A stretch of 64,000 bases of DNA from Scalesia atractyloides. Its lineage: Eukaryota > Streptophyta > Magnoliopsida > Asterales > Asteraceae. Position 1 is the first letter of the stretch. The number at the start of each line of letters is the position of its first letter. This document shows positions 35,245 through 47,700 of the stretch, piece after piece. Location of the stretch: contig CAMTDV010000028.1 of NCBI GenBank assembly GCA_947069175.1, forward strand, positions 65,121,660 to 65,185,659, given 5' to 3'. Below the pieces are notes generated by a model, which did not search any database, was not told the DNA's origin, and saw only the letters and a program-made list of their open reading frames with translations. The translations under genes were made by a program, and so were the position numbers.

Positions 35245-36450
35245 CATTAAGTTTTATGAGAACTTTCAAATCGCAATGTGTTATTGTTGTTGTTGCAGTT
35301 TTAGTCTTGTATATGCTGCATTATGATAGGATATTGTATTATTGTTGTTGCTGAGTAGCTTAGTGTTCTAGTATGATTGATGATGAGACTGTTTTTTGTA
35401 CCTAGGGCTTGTTACATGATTTTTCTTTTAATTTTATGAGAACTTTCAAATTGCAATTTGTGTTATTGTTGTTTCTTGAGCAGTTTTAGTCTTGTATGCA
35501 CCTGTTTGTAGGATTTTGTTAGACACTATTAGTTTGATGATAGGATTTTGTTTTCAATTTTGTTTCAAGTTTCAAATGATAATATGTGTTATTGTTGTTG
35601 TTGTTCTTTCATGACTAGTGTTAGTTATGTATGCACTAGTGAACTTGTTTGTAGTTGGTACATACTATCAGTTTGACAGGTTTTTGTTCTCAGTTTTGTT
35701 CCAAGTTTCAAATGACAATTTGTGTTATTGATGTTGTTTTATGATTATTTTTAGTATTGTATGCACTAGTGGACTTGTTTGTAGTTGATACATAGTATTA
35801 ATTTGATAGGATTGTGTCATTGTTGGTGTTTCATGAGTAGTTTTAGTCTTGTATGCATTATGATATGATTTTGTGTTATTGTTGATGTTGGTACATACTT
35901 ATTAGTTTGATAGGCTTTTTTACAGTTTTGTTTCAAGTTTCAAATGTGGGTTATTGTTGTTTAATGATTAGTTTAAGTCTTGTTTGTAGTTGGTACATAC
36001 TATTAGTTTCACAGGATTTTGTTTTCAGTTTTGTTTCAAGTTTCAAATGACAATCTGTGTTATAGTTGTTACATGATTAGTTTTAGTCTTGTATGCACTA
36101 GTGGACTTGTTTGTAGTCGGTACATACTGTTAGTTTGATGGGATTTTGTTCTTAGTTTTGTTTCAAGTTTCAAATGACAATTTGTGTTATTGTTGTTGCT
36201 TCATGATTAGGTTTAGTCTTGTATGCACTAGTGGACTTGTTTGTAGTTTAGTACATACTATTAGTCGTTTGACATGATTTTGTTCTCATTTTTGTTTCAA
36301 GTTTGAAATGACAATCTTTGTTATTGTTGCTATTTCTTGAGTAGTTTTAGTCTTGTATGCACTAGTAAACTTGTTTTTAGTTGGTATAGACTATTAGTTT
36401 GATAGGATTTTGTTCTCAATTTTGTTTCGAGTTTCAAATTCTATTGTTGT
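35245..36450. repeat. ~130-bp minisatellite, about nine diverged units
   Basis: CAAGTTTCAAATGA-like words occur at 35566, 35702, 35934, 36037, 36164, 36297 and 36428; most neighbours are 127-136 bp apart, one gap is about two units and one is 103 bp. Units contain TTTTAGTCTTGTATGCACTA, GTGGACTTGTTTGTAG, GGTACATACTATTAGTTTGA and GTGTTATTGTTGTTG. Two earlier, more diverged units start near 35260 and 35430. Confidence 0.9.
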
Positions 36451-37013
36451 TGTTTTATGACTAGTTTAGTATTTAATTCATGATTGAACTAGTTACAATA
36501 TTTTGTGAGACATTTTGAATTCTAAGTCATTAATCTAGTTTACACATTGATGTTTCTTGATTGGTACTTAGGCTTAATTACATGATTAATTCACTGATTG
36601 ATACCTACTCTTATAAGATTTTGTCTTCAGTATTGTGAGATGTTAAATTACAACTTAATTCACTGGTTGATACCTACTCTTATAAGATATTGTCTTCAAT
36701 ATTGTGGGATGTTTTGTAACATCCGTCGAAAAATGGGTTTCAAAACCCGCTCCGTTTAAACCCAAATATTTATTCGAAGTTCGTCGCATATTTATTTGTA
36801 TTAATTAAAGCGAAAATAATAATAATAATAATAATAATTAAAATAATAATAACAACAATAATAATTAACCAAGTAATTTAGATTTAATAAATAAATGAAT
36901 TTTAACTTAGTTAAATTCGAGGGACTACATATGTATTTCTACTAAACTAAGTTCAGGGGCTTTAATGCTATTTTCAAAAGAAAATTCGAACTCAGCAAAA
37001 AGAATCAAAACGG

Positions 37014-37091
37014 GTAGCGCCCAGACTCGAACCCGGGTCGCCCATAACACAAACTTATACACACACAGCTTTCACCACTCCGCCACACGCA
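37014..37091 (-). other. antisense tRNA-like segment in the solo LTR
   Basis: On the minus strand an A-box-like TGGCGGAGTGGTGAAAGC is followed about 35 nt later by CCCGGGTTCGAGTCTGGGC, a B-box with partial T-stem. The analogous segment in the other copies is at 48349-48415 and 54156-54222. No intact acceptor stem is visible. Confidence 0.55.
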
Positions 37092-37783
37092 CATTAGTGC
37101 TAAAATTGAAAACATTTAAATCTTATGTTAAGAAAACGTTTAAACCTGCAAGTTCAGAACCATCCTAAACATAACCGCCCTTGATTCAAGCCAACTCTTA
37201 TTGACCGTTATGCGGTTAATCAATCATAACCGGCGATCATAATCATTAATCAAGCCGTTATGCAAAATCATCGAGTGCAGATTTCGGTTAACGGATCTGA
37301 AAATCCGAAGCAGGACAGAGTCATTGACCTATAAATACCAGCACTATTACTCTAACGAATTCGCTCTTTTCCTTCGCAACTTGCCTCTGTTCTCTCCGCT
37401 CAGTTTTCTGTTCGCCGGAATCCTCAGTTACTCGCCGGAAAATCGAAGAATCTATCCCACTGTTGCCTTACTCTATAAATAGGACTCCTAGAGCCCCGAC
37501 AGAAGTCACCCACACTCACCTCAAACTTCCTGTAGACCCTCTGTCGCAAGTTACATTTCGCCGGAGTTGACCTCAGCCGCCAGAATCTCGCCGGAAACAT
37601 TCAAGACCACCGCCCTCGGTATTATCTTTCGACTTACTTTCATTTTCTATCTATTATTTTGTTAATCAGTAAGAAACACTTTGATTTAACAAACCAAATC
37701 ATCGAGCGGGTGATCTGAAATTTAAATGTGTGAAGAAGACGAATTGAGATAGCATATAAATATAATAAAAACCGGAATAATAA

Positions 37784-38203
37784 CCGGGTTAGACACACAG
37801 TCTAGTGGTGGACTGTGTGCAAAAACAATAAGCACGTCTCGGGTTCGACTATGTTCTTGTTCGATTCGTCACAATATTCAAACCTTTTCATAAAACTCAA
37901 AAATGAAACTTGACAGTAAGTATATAAAAGAAATAAAAATCTTATATCCAACGGGTTAAACACACAGCCCAATTGGTCGGGCTGTGTGCACACACGAAGC
38001 AAAGGTCGCGAGTTCGAGCCGTTTCCATGACCCTGTCTCTATAATATACAAATCATTTTGTTAAATCAGAATATAGTTTAATCTAAATAGTATATAAATA
38101 TAATTAAAATCAGAAATATTTCGGGTTAGACACGTAGCTCAGTTGGTAGAGCTGCGTGCACGTATACGAGAGGTCATGAGTTCGAACCTCACTCAGCGCA
38201 TAG
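37784..38203 (+). ncRNA. three tandem tRNA-like Pol III-type modules (copy A)
   Basis: Stem starts are at 37794, 37961 and 38131 (167 and 170 bp apart). Module 1: CACACAGTCT pairs with GGACTGTGTG (37810-37819), B-box-like GGGTTCGACT at 37841. Module 2: CACACAGCCC with GGGCTGTGTG (37979-37988), GAGTTCGAGCC at 38010. Module 3: CACGTAGCTC with GAGCTGCGTG (38149-38158), an A box TAGCTCAGTTGG and a B box GAGTTCGAACC at 38178. Each is preceded by a TATATAAA-type word and GGGTTAGACAC or GGGTTAAACAC. A T8 run (about 38249) follows module 3 as a possible Pol III terminator. A normal acceptor stem is missing, so these are not functional tRNAs. Confidence 0.6.
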
Positions 38204-40361
38204 AATAAACACGGTCCGACCGGTCAACGGTCAGAGTCAAAAAGTCAACATTTTTTTTATTTATTTAATCAGAAAATTATTTAAAAATACTTAAAAATAA
38301 TATTTTTAAAGTTAGAAAATGTCCTTAAACTCACAAAAATAAGTCTAACAATCCCATTAAGAGCACTAATTAAAAAAATTAATCTCAAATAAAATCTATT
38401 TATTTACCGAATCATTTCGTTATTATTTAGGTTAGTTTTTCCCTCGTCGGTTGAATCAAAATATTCGTGCGCATTCATCGTCATCAAGGAACGCACCCAT
38501 TGTGAGTGAATCCTAACAAATTCCCCTTTTTATTCATGTTTTGGGGTGTATCATGTGTCGCTATAATTATTTCGTTTATTCAAACTTGTGCTATTACCAT
38601 TATATGACCTAAACTTGTGATGTAAATATTGTTTGTTGTAATGTGTGTTTATATTCTCGTCAAGTTGCGTGCAAATCATTCATTAGGCCCATCAGTTCCT
38701 CGTGGGAGACGAGTTGAGCATCAGGTGCCTCATTCGATCGGCTCCGTTTGATTGAACCTTGATCTCATTGTTCATCATTTGGTGTGTGCGTGTGCATTAT
38801 TTGATATTATGTGTTTATGGTTGAATTTACATTTACGTTTATTCATATTTGGTTATGCACAATTTTATTCAAATAACCAACATAACTAATCCTTTCAAAT
38901 ATTTAAATAAGATTCACTCGCCAACTTATGTTGACCCAAAAACCCTATTTTTACACATGATACAGGTGATCTGGTTGAGAAAAGAAACACGTAGGATGGC
39001 CTAGAAGAATAAACAAGTTAATGCTATGGAATGGACATTTAGTTTAGTTTCCCTTGTAATTGTATGATTTTGTTTAATAATTTTGTTTGTAATGAAAGTG
39101 TATTTGAACATGTTATGCTTGTATGTTTATTATAACTTCTTCTTTAAAGAGAAACATTAAATATGAAACTTTATAGTAAATGTCATGAGCTTTGATGAAA
39201 ACCCAATCATGCCCCGACTATCATTTCCGTTGTGGGTCAGGGTGTGACATGTTTAAAATTACAATTTATGTTAATAAACCTAGATATGTGGTGTTCGTGA
39301 TGATCGTGATCAAATTTAGGGTGTAAAGCATAGAACGTGTCAATAGTGTAATAAGTATTGTACTCTTGAGCACACAAAAATATATGTGTGGCAAGTATTT
39401 TTATTAGTTTTAGTTTAAAGTGTGTGGTAAGTATTTTTATTAGTTTTAGTTTAAAGAATTTAAATGTTCATTTTGTAATGATTATATATTTTTTTCTATA
39501 GTACAATCCCGATTTAAGGACAACCTCTCTTGCTGCTTCTCTTGGGAAGAAGAAAACAACTTTTATCAAGGGCATACCATCACTTGATGGTCCATTTTCA
39601 CGTGATACAGAACTTACATATCTTTTTAAGGAAACAAGAATTCAAGATGAACTAGATATATTGAAAGGTCAATTTCTATATTTTCTGAATTATTTCTTTT
39701 ATTGCATTTTTTGCATAAATCACATGAACCATTTCAATTTCATATTGAAGGAGCAAAGTAACTACAGTTGTCATTTTTGGTGGAACCTGAGAAGACCACG
39801 ATTAAAAATCATTTAGGGACTGATAAATGCACATTTTTTTATCATGATGGGAGTGCTACTGTTTCTGAAAATTTTATCAAGGAGAGTTCCATGTCAAATT
39901 ATGTAATGTTTGTTTTTTTATGCCAGCAAAGATCCTATTGAAGGGGATGGTATGGGTGCCATAGTTGCAAACTGCTTGGATTTCAAGCCAATGGTGTGTC
40001 GTCTCAATAAGATAGTTACATCCTTTGTAATTCTCATCATCTTTTATAATTCTCATCCTTCTCATTTTTGCAACCAGGTGACAGTATCTTTCAATCAATT
40101 GCTCGATCGATTCTCCTTTTAAAGATGTAAAAATATCGAACTCTTTCTTCAGGAGAGACTTCTTTTTGTTCTGCATAGATTGGCTTCCTTGATACTTCAC
40201 CTTTAATGCATTTAAATAGAATGAGCGGTTCCTTGATGTTGAAGCAATGTAAAGATGTCTTCTTTAATTGCTTGTATCTTTTTCTCTTTAATGAACCTCT
40301 CTCTCTCACCTTGTGGAATCTGGGTCACACTTATCTTTTCATCATTTCCCTAGTTCGAATG

Positions 40362-42579
40362 TGTAACCTCGTATTTCCGCACTCCACTTCTTTTAAGAAA
40401 TACGTGTCGTACCACTAAATTATTTATTTGTCCATTTTTATTATAATTGTTATTATTATTTATTTATTTATTCTTTTTATAAATAATAATAATAAACAAA
40501 ATAAATTCGACAATTTTATGAAACTCGTATTTAAAAAGGGATCTCGTAAATGCGACTGGGCCACTCAAAAACCTAGTAACAAGCTAACGGGCTTTGAGCC
40601 CAACACCTAAACCTATCAAAACCGTAAGCCTATATATTCAACTCTACACTAAGAAACCCTAGCCCCCACTCACTTCACTCCACCCCTGCCCCTGCTTTCC
40701 TCTCTTTTCCCTCCGGCGACCGGAGATCAGACTCCGGCGAGTCCCTCCGGCGACCCTCGGTGCTCCGGCCAGCCACACGCGACCACCCACCACAGTCTCT
40801 CATCCCTCTCTCTCTCTCACACATACGCACACCCTAACCCCTTCCCCACTCTCGTCTCTCTCTCTCCCTGGTAAACACAGCGGCGCACCACACTCGGTGG
40901 CATCACGCGACGACGGAAGGCGGCGGCGGCGCTGCAACGATGGCAGACGACAGAGTCGTCAAATCGGCGACCCAAAACGCCGCGAACGGCGGCGGTGATG
41001 CGTTTGCCTCGCATCTAACCCGAGGTACGGGGATCTCATGGGACTCCGGCTAGCGAGACACGGCGATGGCGATGGTGGTGCCCGACCAGTGAACGGTGGT
41101 GTCGGCTTTCCGGCAGTGGTTCCGATGACGGTGATGCCGGAAACGGCAGTGGCGATGGTGGTGCTCGATCCAGGTGACGGTCAGATTGGTTCGGGTTCTT
41201 GTCGAGTGGTGGTGATCACGTCAGTGGTAGTCCGGTTAAAACTGGTCAAACCAGTCAACTGCAGTCAACGCGGGTCAGACCCGGGCAACCGTTCAGCGAG
41301 TGGCTCGGTAAAGAAATTCGGCACTCTTTCGTTTATATTTATTCTGTTATTTATTTACTTTTATTATGTTACCTATATATATTCTTTTATCTAACACGAA
41401 CCGATCTCAAATCACCACGGCTATAAACTTTGTGATTTTGCACACTTACATTATTTAAAACTTATTCTCACTAAATTAAAAACCGACTCAACGTATCGCG
41501 ACTAATCCGTATTATAGTAAAAAAAAGGGGGGGAATCCGTTTAATATTCGGCGTTATAACTTTACACCCGTGGCGGAAGTTATATAGTATTGTGCTATCA
41601 ATTAGTGTGTTTTCAAAATTATATCGACACTTATGTTGTCGGGTTTGTCCAAAAATAGGGGGAACTCTGCCCGTTTTTCATTAAAATCCTTAAAACAAAA
41701 TGCGCTAAATAATAAAACGAGTCCATCGTATCCGAATTAATATTTTTTACAAATATCTATATATGTATATATATATATACATATTTATTTATTTATTTAT
41801 TTATTCTAAACGCATTTCATTACCTTCGTTTACACATGTATGATGACCTCGGCTTGGCGATGTCAAGCCCTTCAACACCTCGCGGCATACTAAAGGACAC
41901 TTCGTAAAATGTGAGCATACTCGACCCCTTTTTACACTTAAACGCGTTTTGGGGTGCAACATGTATCTTTTAACAAAATTTATATTTATACGAAATAGAC
42001 ATACTCAACTTGTATATACCTGCTATTTGTTGCGTTTATGTTAGGTATACGTGCTAGTTCCGAATTTTATGTCCATGCTATCATTATGCCTAGGTTATTA
42101 AGCATGCTAGTTGAGGATTTTTAGTTATATACTATCTCTTTGCACAAGTTGGTTATGCATGCTCATTCTATTTGAATATATAATGCCATGTGACTTGAAC
42201 AACTTTTATACTTATATTTACATTCAAACTTGTATACTCGCCAATACTTTTGTATTGATCCACGCTTTTAATACATGTTGCAGGAATTTTGATGACACAT
42301 GAAATCTAGTAGGATTGCCTAGAAACGCATTTAAACTTTAAATACTTATTGTATTGTATTTGTTTCAAACATGTATTTCGTTTCAATATCTTGTATTAAA
42401 TCGTTATCAATGAAATGAAGTTATGTTTGTTACGTGTCGGGATCTAAATTTTGTATTATTTGATTTAAACTATGTAAAAATGTAATTATTAAACACTTGA
42501 CATAATTAGCGTTATGAAGCCTCTTGCAATCTAATTTTCGTCTCATCCCGATGTTTCCGCCATCGGTTGGGGTGTGACA
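40362..42579 (+). mobile_element. solo LTR (2218 bp), TSD GAATG
   Basis: It begins TGTAACCTCGTATTTCCGC and ends CATCGGTTGGGGTGTGACA. GAATG flanks both sides (40357-40361 and 42580-42584). It splits the gag of the minus-strand copia remnant. A TATATATT lies at about 40630, followed by a GC-rich CTCCGGCGACC leader-like region (40690-41300), which yields long but non-coding frames. The end matches the LTR at 63304, so the two belong to one family. Confidence 0.93.
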
Positions 42580-42954
42580 GAATGACATATTCATCTTCTA
42601 TAGCGATCCAACACTCAAAGTAATTAGCTTGTACCCACGTCTTGGATTTATCGTGCCACCCCTTATAGTCTTCCATACACATCAACTTAGAAGGTTTGGC
42701 CATGGTACACATCTCATTATCTAAGTTCATGTTTTGAACTACGGTAGTTGGTGTGGTTGCAAATGCGTTATAGAATTTGTTTTCCATGATTCAGGATGTT
42801 TGGTATGAGTGAGAAATTCTTTAGACGGATGACAAATTCTTGAACGGACTAGGATTTCAAACGGATGAACCCTAAATTTGTGAGAATGAGACTTTCGTGC
42901 GGACGAGCAGAAAACATATTGACAAGAGTTTCCTTGTACGGATGAAAGGTTTTG

Positions 42955-43068
42955 TGCGAATGTACTTGGTTAGTATGGATTAACAACAAATTCAAACAAA
43001 ATTATTTTGTGCGAATGTACTTGGTTAGTATGGATTAACAACAAATTCAAACAAAATTAGCTTTTTCG
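42955..43068. repeat. 56-bp tandem duplication in the copia leader
   Basis: GAATGTACTTGGTTAGTATG starts at 42958 and 43014, each followed by GATTAACAACAAATTCAAAC. The two units are almost identical. Confidence 0.93.
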
Positions 43069-44798
43069 TGCGGACCAACAATTTTCAAGCGAATGAAATG
43101 TACTTCCGTGCGGACGTGACTCGTTCGTGCGGACGAAGCTTAGTCCGTGAGAACGAGTTCATTTGTACGAAGGACAAAAACCTGGTTTTTAAAAATTTCG
43201 GCATGGTAACGTTTGAATTTTAAGCTGAATTTTTAGTATCTTGGTTAAAAATGAGTTTTTTACAATCCTTGAAAAAATCACTCCATTTTGTCCGTAGGAA
43301 GTGTAAAAAATAAAGAGAAGAGTAGAAAGAAGATCTTCGAATGCCCAAATCTCGTGTAAACTTTTAGATATCAGCATCCTGCTCTGATATCACTTGAAAA
43401 GACCATTTGTCTTGACATTAAGTTCCGGTGATATCTATATCCTAACAATCATGTGCGGAATCCATCATTTAGGTTAGTTTCACAAGATTAGTTCATTTTA
43501 ACTGTTTTTCATTCACTAAGTTCAAAGTTACATCTGAGAATCCAATTTGACAGGGCTTCGCCGTCGGATTGCAAAAGTTACAAATGACTTGGTCCTCACT
43601 GCTATTTATAGACATCCTAGTGACTTTGAGACAAACCAGCCTCCTACGTACGGATCTATCTCATCTGTGCGGATGTGTCTTGTCCGTACGGACCTACCAA
43701 ATACATACAAATTCAAAATACTAACATTAAAAGCTTACATAGGACACGACACAATGATGCAGACAGCAGACATTATGTATCAACATATGTTGGTATGTGT
43801 AGATGGATCTTCTCTCGAACCCAAAAGAGGTTTATCCAAGACTGAAAGTTTCAGATTTTCTTAGGTCGTTCGGGTTTGATGTGGACCGGGTTTGATGTGG
43901 ACCGCATTTGATGTGTGCCCACATCGGCTGTGAGTGGGGAAAACTTATTAGAGAAGTCCACAAAATTTGGTTGCTACAAAGGGTCCACAGTTCTTGAATC
44001 CTTTGGCAGAATGGACACCTATCAAAACCAAGACAATCGCTATGTATCGTAATTCATGAAATTTCAGATGATGCGTGGCTTGTAAGTGGAATGCTGTATT
44101 CAGGTACACTAGTTATCGGTGAAGAGGCAGTGTTTTGTCCAGGCTCTTGGTGCACAACCATAGAACAAATATTTATTAACACCAAGATGGTAAAAGAGGC
44201 TTACCCATGAGAATTTGTTAACATGAAGCTTAAGGACCTCTTGATGGAAGAGAGGTCAAGCCAGGGATAGTCAGTTCCTCCCCTAGGAGAGAACCTGCAA
44301 AAGAAGATGAGAACCTAGCAGCCTGATTGATTGTTTATAATTCAAACACAACACTAAAAGCACATGAAGTGTGCTACATAGTTTGCTGTCACATGGCTGA
44401 AGTCGTGCTAGTGAAGTTGTCGAGGAGCACCTGTTGTTGTTAAAGTCTCATCAATTTGGTGTTAAATTGGTACCTTTAACGAAAGTGTCATTAGAAAATA
44501 TCTTCAGGTACCCAACTTTGGTTCGAATTTTGTTGCGTTATAATCCAAGAAATCTCTTAGCATTTGATACTGTATAAGAGTTGTGACGATACCTCCCAGC
44601 CCTCCTCAAGCGGAGCCTAGTGACCCAGTGAAGGAACATACTAATGCAGCTGCTCCCTCCACCGAGCCAAAGGATCATGAGACGAGTGTTTCACGGGAAG
44701 AACAAGCCGATGCAACAGTTGTGCTGGGTAATTGAGGTTCTTCGAAAAAGAAGAAAAACAATAAGAACAAGAAGAAAAAGAAGGCCGGAAGGCATTAA

Positions 44799-47700
44799 GC
44801 AGTTGTTGATGAGGTGTAAAGCAAGTTCTCAACTTGAATGTCTAGCTAGTAGCAACTGTTAGTTAAAAACAAGTTGGTAGTAAAGCATTAAATACTCAAA
44901 ACTTGAATTATCATTAATTGTTTGCATGGTTATGATAACAATGTCTGAGATTTGTCATTTGTTTTTTTAAATCAATGTCTAGCAAGTAGCATCAATCAGT
45001 TTGAAACAAGTTAGAACTTGAAATTGCAATCTATTAAATCAAGTTGAAATTAGACGTGATCTCTTTTAAATCAAACAAGCTATATTTTTAAAAGGCATCA
45101 AACAAACTATATAACAGTAAAGTCTAAGTTTTAATGTGAAACAATATAACTTTGTTAAATTTTGAAAACTTGAACTAAGTTTTATATGATTCTCGGATTA
45201 AATCTTACAAAACCACTTTTTTTGTTTATCTATTCTACTTTTAAGTGTAATTAGCATGTGAAGCCTAACACAACTTGTTTGTTAGTAGAGCTAAACATGA
45301 TAACTTGTCAGGTTTACATCGTTTCAAATATAACTAGAATATCTTTTTAAAAATAACTTGACATCGAGCGAGTAAAACATTTGATAATAAAAATATAAAA
45401 TGTTTAGAAAACATTTTTATTTAGAGCAGAAGCCAATAAAATTAAGGTAATAAGAGTAGAAAGCATTTCTAAAAATTTCTTGGTGTAAAATAGATGTATA
45501 GATTCTGGCTAGTTTTTTATTTTATATATGTTAAAAAAAATTTGGTGAATGGATTTTTAGTATATATATAATTTAATGAAATTATAAATATTAATTAGAT
45601 TCTTTATGTGTTAAATAAAAGAGAAACTCTTGAATATAACTTATAAATAAGATTTAATTAGTTTTATTAGAGTTTTAACTCTCTAATTAAGTAACTAATT
45701 AAGTGAAATCTTTCACTAATCCTTAACTCTTGTACAGTAGGCTTTGTGCTTCTTTTTGTTACTACAATAATACATGAAGAATACTTGGAGAAGGATGAAC
45801 ACCTGAAGACCAACTAGAGAGAGTAGTACTCTCTATTCGTTTTCCACCACCATCACATCCTTTTTCGTTTCATAAGTTTAAACACTACAATTACCCGGTG
45901 TAACCTTGGGCACGTGAGCCATCTCAGACAGTACATACTGCTTCGGCTGTTGTACCCTAGGAGACAGACGTGTCGTCTTTAGTAGATGCGCGGAATCTGT
46001 TTTAAGGGAAGCGTGTTGAACACGTGTCTCGATCACAACCGTTAACATTTGTTTGTTCTTTTTGTAGGAAATTATTGTACAACACGTGGTTTAAGACCTC
46101 GTTGAAGCCTACACAACAGATTGAAAACACAACGCACCATACAAAAAGACGCGATTCAAGAGTTCTTTGAAGACCATCGTTTGAATCAATTTTGATACAT
46201 ATGTTGTACTATAAGTTATTTCGTTTCATGGTACGTGTACTATAATTTCTCAAATATGTAAAGAGAGTATCTTTACTATTTTTTATTTATATCAGTTTTT
46301 ATTAAAATTGTGACCCATGTCCTACAATATATATTGTCACCATTCGAAAAAATATTATGCTTTATTTAGTTCAATAATATTTTATATAAACTAGGTGGAT
46401 TCCTCCGTGCTTGACAACGGACTTCAGTAAGAAACATTATAAAATATTAGTGTGACAACAGAAAGAAAAAATAAAAAATAAAAAATAAAGTCGTAATATT
46501 CCAAAAATATCATTGTTTATAAAATATCAAATCTTAAAATTGTAAGATAAAGGAACACTAAAAATTCATCATAATAATAAAATAAATAATAAACAAAATT
46601 TGAATTAAAATTATTATGTGTAAAATATTTCTAATTCTATTCTTGCAAAACTATATATTCAATTTTATTTATATATCAATAATAAGCATTATTTTTTTCA
46701 ATGATCTCAAATGTCATTCGTCGACCGACTGACAAAATCGAACTAAAACCATGTTTCTTTTATCTCTTTCCTCATCACATTGTAAAAAAAACCATCCGGC
46801 TAACTTATTTGGAAGAGAATTGATTCGTGACCACAAAACCATTGAAGAAAAACAGACTGGGAACTAGTTAAAACTTAAACTTTAATGTCTATATTACAGC
46901 CTATTGTTTTATAGCTTAGTGATATTTTAGGGGTATGATAAAATTTTGTGACCAATAAATTCTCAGTTTGATTCTCACAAGAGGATTTTTTCCATATTTA
47001 TTGGGGTATAATAAAGCTTTGTAACATAATGTAAAGTTTTATTTATTAAAACCAAGTCCCATGCATCCTAAGTGTCTCATCTTGCTTGATAACATCTTAA
47101 GCTGCATCATATATAAAATAAAGAGTCAACTAACAAGTTGGTGAGTAAACATAGATTTTAATACATATAGTAAGAATAAAATAGCGAATCGATAGTCAAT
47201 GTATAATTTAGCACATATTTATAAAAAATACAATGATCAAACCTTAGTTGATTAGAATTAGAATTTAACCAGTTTCTGTAACCCAAATGCCATTGCATGT
47301 CAAATTTGGGTGGGTGTCAATCCAATAGCGCTATTATCTACTACTTTAGGCATAGTTCGTTAATGATCAATGCTTGAAACAGGCTTAGGGTAGCAATAGA
47401 AATAGTTCAACACATAGCACAAACTAACACATAAACATAATGAATTAGCGTAGCTTTGTATAAAAGAATTTGAATATTGAAATAGGTATACATATATACC
47501 CCAAAACATAAAATGAAAAAAGGGGCTAAGGATACTAACGTGTTGCGAAGTTAGCAATTTACAACTTAACAATTTGGAATAAATTTCAAAAGTTATTCTA
47601 ACAACATATAATACATACAACTATAAATGAATTCAATAAAACGAATACGATAGAATGAGATTTATAGGTTCTTAAGATTTAGGAGATTTTTAGTTTATAT

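Larger units (their letters stand above)
36715..39249 (+). mobile_element. solo LTR (2535 bp) with tRNA-like modules, TSD TGTTT
   Basis: It starts TGTAACATCCGTCGAAAAAT and ends GGGTCAGGGTGTGACA; TGTTT flanks both sides (36710-36714, 39250-39254), so the insertion is complete. It belongs to the same family as the LTRs of the element at 48156-61727. A Pol II TATA box, TATAAATA, is at 37330-37337. Downstream, in what would be R/U5, lie three tandem tRNA-like modules; an antisense tRNA-like segment is at 37014-37091. An (AAT)n tract is at about 36819-36863. The insertion is in the intron of the unrecognised pseudogene. Confidence 0.95.
39877..43853 (-). mobile_element. Ty1/copia element remnant (5' LTR, PBS, leader, broken gag)
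   Basis: Minus strand: 5' LTR 43853-43395 (459 bp, begins TGAAACTTTCAG, ends GGTCTTTTCA), PBS TGATATCAGAGC at 43392-43381, leader with repeated TCGTGCGGACGA-like words, then gag 42787-42580, interrupted by the solo LTR at 40362-42579, continuing 40361-39877. Gag starts MENKFYNAFATTPTTVV, has KLMCMEDYKGWHDKSKTWVQ and, after the insert, LLKKEFDIFTSLKGESIEQL and HWLEIQAV, which follow the copia gag (UBN2-like) layout. Stops and frameshifts break it. The element ends near 39877 inside gag; zinc knuckle, pol and 3' LTR are missing. Confidence 0.75.
35068..44798 (+). pseudogene. unrecognised plant gene, decayed and split by retroelements
   Basis: Exon-like blocks in a consistent order: 35068-35131 (SIEKILNDDDLADFVFHFK|GTAATT), 39502-39667 (TATAG|YNPDLRTTSLAASLGKKK, SLDGPFSRDTELTYLFKE, AGG donor), 39751-39876 (FLVEPEKTTIKNHLG, FFYHDGSATVSE), and 43910-44798 (SGENLLEKSTKFGCYKGS, DDAWLVSGMLYSGTLVIG, LVPLTKVSLENIF, a Pro/Glu-rich segment and a Lys-rich tail SSKKKKNNKNKKKKK with TAA at 44796). 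Stops interrupt it (TAA after GAK near 39762, TGA in the last block), so it is a pseudogene. A minisatellite and a solo LTR fill the first intron; a copia element lies between the third and fourth blocks. I do not recognise the family. Confidence 0.4.

Noticed and set aside
38123..38203. Functional tRNA gene (TAGCTCAGTTGG ... GAGTTCGAACC)
   Set aside because: D-arm and B box look right, but the flanking 7-nt acceptor strands do not pair and the anticodon arm is poor; called tRNA-like only.
41038..41426. Two long overlapping frames (118 and 75 codons) in a GC-rich region
   Set aside because: They lie inside the solo LTR 40362-42579, have no domain, and the GC-rich part is a transcribed-leader-like LTR segment.
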